Assembly: GCF_900465315.1 (NCBI RefSeq)
Contig: NZ_UBIX01000004.1
Reading direction: 5' to 3' (one strand)
DNA length: 64,000 nucleotides
Origin: Asaia bogorensis_B
Lineage (GTDB): Bacteria; Pseudomonadota; Alphaproteobacteria; Acetobacterales; Acetobacteraceae
Below are positions 58,546-64,000 of this stretch, piece by piece. The notes under the pieces were generated by a model, which saw nothing but the letters and a program-made list of their open reading frames with translations, made no database searches and had not been told where the DNA came from. How positions within the stretch are numbered: position 1 is the stretch's first letter; each line of letters opens with the position of its first letter. Made by a program: the position numbers and the translations under genes.

Positions 58546-59714
58546 GCAGTTTTTTCGGTGAGATCAACCCGCCGCAGCGCCTTCTGATGGGGCCGGGCCC
58601 CATCAATGTGCATCCGCGCGTGCTGCGGGCCATGGGGGCGGACATGCTCGGCCAGTTCGATCCCGAGATGACCGATTACATGAACCAGACGATGGCGCTT
58701 TATCGTCAGGTTTTCATGACCGAAAACCGCTGGACATTCCTGATCGATGGCTCAGCCCGCGCCGGTATCGAGGCTGCCCTGACGTCATTGATCGAGCCGG
58801 GCGCCAAGGTTCTGCTCATCCGCTCCGGGCGTTTTGGTATGTTGCTGGGCGAGATTGCCGAGCGCCTTGGTGCCGAGATTGCCACGATCGATCTGGAATG
58901 GGGTCAGGTGGCCACGCTCGATCAGATCGAGGCCGCACTAGCCGAGCATCGTCCCGCCGTGTTTGCCGCCATTCATGGCGACACCTCCACCACCACGGCG
59001 CAGCCGCTTGAAGGCGTCGGCGCACTCTGCCGCCGCTATGGTGCCCTTTCCTATGTCGATGCCACAGCGACACTCGGTGGTATGCCGGTCCGCACCGATG
59101 AATGGCAGATCGACGTGGTCTCGGCTGGCCTGCAGAAATGCATGGGCGGCCCGCCGGGCAGCGCACCCATCACGATCTCTGACCGGGCTGCCGAGTTCAT
59201 TTTCTCACGCCGCAAGGTCGAGAGCGGTATTCGTCGTGATGACATCAGCGATGGCACACGACCGTTCATCCGTTCGAACTATTTCGACCTCGCCATGGTC
59301 ATGGATTACTGGTCCGAAAAGCGCCTGAACCACCATACCGAAGCCACGTCGATGCTCTACGCCGCACGCGAATGTGCCCGTCTGGTGCTTGAAGAGGGGC
59401 TGGAGAACCGCTTCGCCCGTCATGTGGCTGCTGGCAAGGCGATGTCTGAAGGGCTGCGTGGTCTTGGCCTGACGCTCTACGGTCAGGACGCGTATCGCAT
59501 GAGCAATGTCACCGGGGTTTATATCCCTGAAGGCATTGATGGCGAGCGTGTGCGGGCCCGTATGCGCGACGAATACCAGATCGAGATCGGCACCGCATTT
59601 GGTCCGCTGGTGGGCAAGATCTGGCGTCTGGGCGCGATGGGCTACAATGCCGAGCAGCACAAGGTGCGTCTGACCCTGGCCGCTCTCAAGGCTGTTCTGG
59701 AAAGCGAGGCCTGA
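58542..59714 (+). CDS. (S)-ureidoglycine-glyoxylate aminotransferase-like, class V PLP enzyme
   Basis: This 390-aa PLP enzyme of fold type I, class V, begins RLLMGPGPINVHPRVL and has the cofactor Asp in SYVDATATLGGMP and the Schiff-base lysine in SAGLQKCMGGPPGSAP. Class V members with this start include serine-glyoxylate, alanine-glyoxylate and ureidoglycine-glyoxylate aminotransferases. The GTG start overlapping the allantoate hydrolase stop matches the pucF-pucG arrangement of Bacillus subtilis. There PucG moves the amino group of ureidoglycine to glyoxylate, giving glycine and oxalurate. The pair would recover nitrogen from purine ureides. The upstream uricase/allantoinase steps are not in this window. 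Confidence 0.82.
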   Translation: MSSFFGEINPPQRLLMGPGPINVHPRVLRAMGADMLGQFDPEMTDYMNQTMALYRQVFMTENRWTFLIDGSARAGIEAALTSLIEPGAKVLLIRSGRFGMLLGEIAERLGAEIATIDLEWGQVATLDQIEAALAEHRPAVFAAIHGDTSTTTAQPLEGVGALCRRYGALSYVDATATLGGMPVRTDEWQIDVVSAGLQKCMGGPPGSAPITISDRAAEFIFSRRKVESGIRRDDISDGTRPFIRSNYFDLAMVMDYWSEKRLNHHTEATSMLYAARECARLVLEEGLENRFARHVAAGKAMSEGLRGLGLTLYGQDAYRMSNVTGVYIPEGIDGERVRARMRDEYQIEIGTAFGPLVGKIWRLGAMGYNAEQHKVRLTLAALKAVLESEA

Positions 59715-59792
59715 ACACTTTCGCAGGCCAGGTGAGACCCGAGCCACGCGATCAGGGCTCACCCGACCCAAAGCCGGTTGATCCTGGCCGGA

Positions 59793-60251
59793 CTAGTCCA
59801 GACCGGGGCCGTTCAGCCGGCTGTGAATCCGGGCGATTACTCTGCGGGTAATCGCCAGTTCCTCGGCATCGATCCCGTCGGTAACGGTCTGCTCGATGGC
59901 CCGTGAGAAGCGCAGGACTTCATCGAGGCGCCTGGCACCTTCCGGAGTGATCTGCACGTAAAAGGCCCGTCGGTCTGCCTCATCGGGCTCGCGGGTTATG
60001 AAGCCCTTTTCCTCGAGCGTGCGGAGGATGCGCACCATGGAGGATTTGTCGAGCAGAAGGGCTTCGGCAATTTCCTTGGGGTGCATGGGGCGACCATATC
60101 GCTGCAATTCCAGCAGGGGCTGCCACGTCGCATCGGTCAGATCATGCGGGCGTAGCCTGACATCAAGGATCTGCCGCCAGCGCCGGGCAATCAGCCCCAT
60201 CATGCGTCCCAGAGTCAGGCTCTCTTCCACTGTGCTCACCGGGGCGCTCAC
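59793..60251 (-). CDS. MarR family transcriptional regulator
   Basis: This 152-aa winged-helix regulator has LIARRWRQILDVRLRPHDLT, the recognition region HPKEIAEALLLDKSSMVRIL, the wing REPDEADRRAFYVQITPEGA and a C-terminal dimer helix. MarR proteins of this kind usually repress a linked efflux pump and respond to phenolic compounds. The GTG at 60251 overlaps the TolC-gene stop (GTGA), so it is the last gene of the pump operon and probably feeds back on its promoter outside the window. A second in-frame GTG at 60239 (MSTVEES...) is an alternative. The start region contains tandem copies of the 12-mer GGGGCGCTCACC. Confidence 0.9.
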   Translation of the reverse strand: MSAPVSTVEESLTLGRMMGLIARRWRQILDVRLRPHDLTDATWQPLLELQRYGRPMHPKEIAEALLLDKSSMVRILRTLEEKGFITREPDEADRRAFYVQITPEGARRLDEVLRFSRAIEQTVTDGIDAEELAITRRVIARIHSRLNGPGLD

Positions 60252-61825
60252 CGGGGCGCTGCCGTATTCATGTCGTCGGGCATGTTGTTCGCCAGATCAA
60301 GCTGCCCGGTGGCATGGGCCAGCGCTGCCGCCTTGGTAAACGCCTGAGCAACACTCACGGCAAGCGATGCCTGCGCCTCGAACAGGGCCGCAGCTGCTGT
60401 AGACGCATCCGTCATGGTGCCAACCCCATGCGCATAGGCCTGACTGGCTCCTTCATTGGCCGTGCGGGCGGCATCGTTCAGAACACGGGCAGATTTTACC
60501 TGGGCAAGTGCCGTTTCGAGCGCATCCTGACTGTCAGCCACCTGCCGCTCGACGCTCAGACGATCCTTGAGAAGGGTCGCCTCGGCTGCATCATGCTGCG
60601 ACTGCGCCATGTGGATGGCATTGGCACGCAAGCCCCCCTGATAGATTGGCCAGCTGACCTGAAGAAAAGCCCCGGCTTCAGGCTGTGCAATGGCCGAGGC
60701 CGGCGCCGAACGACCCGTGCCATAGGTCTTGAGCGCCCCCAGATAGCCCGACATTGTTCCGGCGAACGCAATACGGGGCAAAAGCGCGGCCTTGGATTCC
60801 GCAATGGCTTCGTCGGACGCGCGCAACCTGGCAATATCGGCCAGAAGGTCGGGCCGGGACGCCAGAGCCTGATCCACAAGCTGTCTGATCTCGCCCGGAG
60901 AACTCTGGGGCAGGGCCTGTACAGGCATCGGCTCTATCTCAAGCGGCAGGGTGGCAGGCAGGCCGGTCACCTCCAACAGGGCATGATGAGCGCCATGCTC
61001 GGCATCGACCGCCTTGTCCAGATCGAAACGTGCCTGGGCCAGGTTGCGCTGCGCCGTAGCCACATCGACGATCGTTGCCTCGCCATGCTCATGACGCGAC
61101 TGCGCAGCACGCAGCAAAAGCGCCATATTATCCACGGCATGATGAGAGGCCGCGACAATGGCCTGCGCCGCCTGCTGGCTGTGATACGCGCTGATCACAT
61201 CCAGAATGAGTTGCTGATGAACCGCCGAGAACCCGAAATTGGCGGCAAGCGTCTGGAATTTCGCTTCATTGATTCTGGCCCGCGTGCGGCCAAAATCGAG
61301 AAGCAGATAATCAAGCTCAAGCTTGGGGAATGCCGCTGCGCCATTCGATGTCAGATAACCGCGGCTCGACAGATAATTGGGCAGGGGCAGGGCCATGCGC
61401 TGGAAACCGCCCATGGCCGAGAAAGTAAGCTGGGGCAGCATGGCGGCACGCGACATACCGACACCGATGGCCGCCTGCCGCGCGCTCTCCCACGCAATGC
61501 GCGTGCGCGGGTTGTTGCGCTCAGCCAGATCGATCAGCTGCGGCAGCGACAACACATGATCCTGAACCTCCGGCAAGGCACGCTGCGCACGGCCAGCGCC
61601 GGATGATGCCCCTCCGACACCCTTGCCTGTTGGCCAGTCGGGAGAAGGATTGCGGATGTCGGGCGGCAGGGTGAGACCCGTCGCCCCGTGGGGATGCCAC
61701 GCGTGATCGGCACTCTGCGGCGCCAGATCGCGCGTGTCATTGCATCCGGCCAGCATCGCACCGAGCATCAGAAGAGGGATACCGCGCAACAGGAGGGTGC
61801 GGTGTAAGACGAGGTTTGGGGTCAT
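60248..61825 (-). CDS. TolC-type outer-membrane efflux lipoprotein
   Basis: This is a 525-aa outer-membrane factor with a type II signal peptide (lipobox LAGC, lipid-bearing C28). It has two repeats of the OEP coiled-coil/beta barrel domain, about residues 92-270 and 300-490: LPQLIDLAERNNPRTRIAWE, AAMLPQLTFSAMGGF, DFGRTRARINEAK, then ALLPRIAFAGTMSGYL and SWPIYQGGLRANAIHMAQSQ. It forms the outer-membrane exit duct for the FUSC pump encoded 28 bp upstream. No periplasmic adaptor (HlyD-type) gene is seen in the window; it may lie beyond the right edge. Its start ATG has no close strong ribosome-binding site. Confidence 0.9.
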   Translation of the reverse strand: MTPNLVLHRTLLLRGIPLLMLGAMLAGCNDTRDLAPQSADHAWHPHGATGLTLPPDIRNPSPDWPTGKGVGGASSGAGRAQRALPEVQDHVLSLPQLIDLAERNNPRTRIAWESARQAAIGVGMSRAAMLPQLTFSAMGGFQRMALPLPNYLSSRGYLTSNGAAAFPKLELDYLLLDFGRTRARINEAKFQTLAANFGFSAVHQQLILDVISAYHSQQAAQAIVAASHHAVDNMALLLRAAQSRHEHGEATIVDVATAQRNLAQARFDLDKAVDAEHGAHHALLEVTGLPATLPLEIEPMPVQALPQSSPGEIRQLVDQALASRPDLLADIARLRASDEAIAESKAALLPRIAFAGTMSGYLGALKTYGTGRSAPASAIAQPEAGAFLQVSWPIYQGGLRANAIHMAQSQHDAAEATLLKDRLSVERQVADSQDALETALAQVKSARVLNDAARTANEGASQAYAHGVGTMTDASTAAAALFEAQASLAVSVAQAFTKAAALAHATGQLDLANNMPDDMNTAAPR

Positions 61826-61853
61826 CGGAAAAATCCGTGCTGCATGGCGGGCA

Positions 61854-64000
61854 TCAGGCCTGTTCTGTCATGGCGCCCTGTCCGGGCCGTGCTTCAGCGT
61901 CAGGGTCATAGCGCTGGATAATCAGTTTCAGCCCCTCATCGAGCAGGCCGAACCACACCATGCGCTGGGGGTCATGAGGCAACAGGGGCAGGGGTGGCAG
62001 ACGCATCTGAAGGGCAAGACCGTCGCGACCGTCCTCCAGCCATTGCGCCAGTTCGCTGAACCATCCCGCAAGCTGGTCAACCTGCGCCTGTGCCATGTCG
62101 TCAGGTTCGCGCCTCACATCCGAGATCACGGCCACGGGAATGGAGAGAAGCTGGATGTCACGCACAAGCGGCAGGGTGATATCGGGAATGAAGGCGTTGC
62201 CCTTCAGACGCTCTTCCTCGAAGGGTGCATTGCGCAGGGCCATACGCGTCGCAGCAATGGCGCGCCCGAATTTCTCGCGTTCCATTTCCTGCCCGATATC
62301 GACAGCCTGCTCAGGATGCTTGCGCCGCAAGGCTATGAGCCCGCCCAGCTGACGCACCGCTCCAACCAGATGGCTGCGCGCCACATTGGTCGCACTCACC
62401 GGCCATAGTGCCGCGGCCATCAGATACACGACGACATTACCGATCAGGATACCTACAACGCGGTTGCGCGCCGTCTCCATGTCCAGCGTCGGGCCATAGC
62501 CCTGCAGGATGGTCATGAAATAGGCCATCGCAATCTGCACGCCGGCATAGGAAATGCGCTCGCTGCCGCTCTTGATCCAGCCTGCGAAGGCAGCCACCGG
62601 GATCACCACCAGAATGAGATCGAGAACATCGGTGAGGGATGGCATGAGGGTAAGGATGGTGCCAATGCCGCATACCGCCCCGATCATGGCGCCCGTGACA
62701 CGCAGGAGCATCTTGTGGACGGAGTCACCCACTGTGCCGAGCGAGACAAGAAAGCACGTCACGACGCAGGTCTGGATACCCGGCCAGGAGGTAAAACGCG
62801 TGATGGCGTAACAGATAACCACGGAAAGCGCGATCCGTATGGCTGCCTGCGGATAGGCCGGGTTCGTAAAGGCATCCGGCTTGAAAAAACTGCGGGCCGC
62901 CGCCTTGATTTCAGGCGCAAACTGGGCGGCAGTCGTCTCGGGGCGGACAAGCAGGCCATGAATGATGGTGACCGAACGAATGAACTCACTGGCCAGCGGG
63001 TAGAGCTTCGGATCATCGCTGAATTCGTCGGCAAGGCGTTGCAGCGCAGCCTCGTCAAAATCGATCACGGCCACGTTGTCGCGCCCCTGTCGATAGACAG
63101 CACCGCACTGCTCCACGATCAGCCCCATACGGTGCAGGAAGGCCGTGCCTCGCCCGGTTGTGTCGAGCCGACTCCAGGCCAGCAGGATCATGACAAGACG
63201 GGCCGTATTGCGAATCATCGCAATCCCGACATGACGGCTTGTGATTTCAGGATGAAGCTTGATGCTCAGGTCATGAAACTGGCGCAGCGAGGCCACGCCC
63301 TGATCGGCCAGTGAGGCAATCTGGCGCATCTGGGCCGTCTCAGGTCTTGCCCCGGTTTCGCACCCCTGCGCCACGGCGCGAAAACGCTGTGCGAGCCCTG
63401 CACGCAGCATGGTGAGCGGATCATGCCCGGCCAGGCGATTGACCACCGCAATGATCGACAGCGCGATGACAAATACCACGCCGACCCATAGCAGGGTATG
63501 CAGCATGGCCTCTTCGGGCGGCATGAACGCCGCGTCGGGCACAGCACTATCGGTCGTGTTGCCAATGAACCCGTCCAGCGAATAGCCGACATTCTGCAGC
63601 ATATCCGCGCTCATGGTCATGTAGACGATCCAAAAGAGCAGGATATTGGCCAGAGACCCCATGGTCATGGCCTGTGACAGAAACCCTGCCGCAAGAGTCA
63701 GCAGAAGCATCAGGGGCAGACGTAGTCCGGGCTCGGACAGGCTGAGCATCAGGAAAAGGATCGTCAGCCCTGTGCCCGCCACAATCACCGCCCCACCCAT
63801 CAGCGCCGTGCTGGTATTGGAGGCTGCGTCATTGCCGGACAGGAAGAAGCAGATGAAGACCAGAACCGGCAGATCGGGGATGCGGAATGTCTCGCCAATC
63901 AGGATCGTGACAATCACCTGAAACACGAGCAGGGCCGTATTGCGCGCCCGACCGGGAGATGGCGCCATTTCCTTTCTGAGGAAGGCAAAGGTCGATGGCG
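61854..64000 (-). CDS. FUSC family efflux transporter (fusaric acid resistance/AaeB-like), 5' end beyond window
   Basis: This is an inner-membrane pump component of the aromatic-acid exporter superfamily. Two blocks of about five to six membrane segments (about residues 10-190 and 375-520 of the visible chain) are separated by cytoplasmic helical domains, with KSGSERISYAGVQIAMAYFM the conserved FUSC segment. ATG 63968 is the first in-window start, but the frame stays open to base 64000. The residues PSTFAFLRKE before that Met match the usual family N-terminus, so the true start probably lies outside. It works with the TolC-type lipoprotein to export organic acids or phenolics, relevant in an acid-producing bacterium. 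Confidence 0.85.
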   Translation of the reverse strand, partial: PSTFAFLRKEMAPSPGRARNTALLVFQVIVTILIGETFRIPDLPVLVFICFFLSGNDAASNTSTALMGGAVIVAGTGLTILFLMLSLSEPGLRLPLMLLLTLAAGFLSQAMTMGSLANILLFWIVYMTMSADMLQNVGYSLDGFIGNTTDSAVPDAAFMPPEEAMLHTLLWVGVVFVIALSIIAVVNRLAGHDPLTMLRAGLAQRFRAVAQGCETGARPETAQMRQIASLADQGVASLRQFHDLSIKLHPEITSRHVGIAMIRNTARLVMILLAWSRLDTTGRGTAFLHRMGLIVEQCGAVYRQGRDNVAVIDFDEAALQRLADEFSDDPKLYPLASEFIRSVTIIHGLLVRPETTAAQFAPEIKAAARSFFKPDAFTNPAYPQAAIRIALSVVICYAITRFTSWPGIQTCVVTCFLVSLGTVGDSVHKMLLRVTGAMIGAVCGIGTILTLMPSLTDVLDLILVVIPVAAFAGWIKSGSERISYAGVQIAMAYFMTILQGYGPTLDMETARNRVVGILIGNVVVYLMAAALWPVSATNVARSHLVGAVRQLGGLIALRRKHPEQAVDIGQEMEREKFGRAIAATRMALRNAPFEEERLKGNAFIPDITLPLVRDIQLLSIPVAVISDVRREPDDMAQAQVDQLAGWFSELAQWLEDGRDGLALQMRLPPLPLLPHDPQRMVWFGLLDEGLKLIIQRYDPDAEARPGQGAMTEQA

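Noticed and set aside
60236..60259. 12-bp tandem GGGGCGCTCACC at the MarR/TolC junction as a mobile or regulatory repeat
   Set aside because: Only about two copies, explained by repeated Ser-Ala-Pro-Val codons at the MarR start; no further structure.
1..64000. CRISPR arrays, prophage, IS elements, integrons
   Set aside because: No regularly spaced repeats, transposase or phage genes were seen; the XerC gene next to priA is the housekeeping recombinase, not an integrase.

Overview
The window (about 60% G+C, dense bidirectional coding) looks like a chromosomal segment of an acetic acid bacterium, family Acetobacteraceae (Asaia/Kozakia/Gluconobacter-like). The grounds are gene content, protein style and intergenic hairpin repeats of a kind I associate with that family; genus is not resolved. 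Most of it is core chromosome. I see no prophage, insertion sequence or CRISPR array.

Layout: 1-4.9 kb holds the 5' part of priA, divergent from xerC, then a secreted retropepsin-like protein, tRNA-Ala(CGC), a YggT protein, an IclR regulator and a secreted glutaminyl cyclase. 5-9 kb holds a TetR regulator, class II fructose-bisphosphate aldolase with a small monooxygenase-fold protein, and speD-speE for spermidine. 9-15.2 kb holds a coupled DedA/SDR/hypothetical operon, an S9 peptidase, an S1/P1 nuclease and an aldose epimerase. 15.2-15.9 kb is a Sel1-repeat pseudogene with three lesions. 16-21 kb holds a Fiu-like siderophore receptor and a duplicated-passenger Hint-domain protein. 21-25.6 kb holds trhO, small hypotheticals, a CorA/ZntB transporter and ahcY.

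25.7-30.6 kb is a probable copper/metal cluster: an SCO chaperone convergent to a DUF2946-like / TonB receptor / PepSY membrane protein operon. 30.7-34.9 kb holds an AT-rich intergenic island, a DXD glycosyltransferase, an M1 aminopeptidase and a small hypothetical gene behind a Fur-box promoter and a structured leader or sRNA candidate. 35-43 kb holds a FemAB-like protein, RidA, a ribonucleotide-reductase-derived TSCPD protein, mlaD with two companions, otsB-otsA for trehalose, and dsbB. 43.1-46.4 kb has a textbook sigma-54 promoter in front of a secreted UrcA-like protein, then a ChvG/ChvI-type two-component system. 46.7-53.4 kb holds grpE, dnaK, dnaJ, dapB, metK and trmB. 53.5-56.8 kb is the ETF-QO/etfB/etfA module. 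57.3-59.7 kb is an allantoate amidohydrolase / ureidoglycine-glyoxylate aminotransferase pair for purine nitrogen salvage. 59.8-64 kb is a FUSC efflux pump with a TolC-type outer-membrane lipoprotein and a MarR regulator.

Points most worth a second look: (i) two genes, dedA and trmB, have no usable ATG/GTG/TTG start but carry a well-spaced Shine-Dalgarno sequence in front of an in-frame CTG, which implies CUG initiation; (ii) a Fur box inside a promoter that drives a roughly 96-nt structured RNA ending in U6; (iii) the sigma-54 promoter of a UrcA-like exported protein; (iv) the RNR-derived TSCPD protein, which lacks recognisable catalytic RNR sequence.
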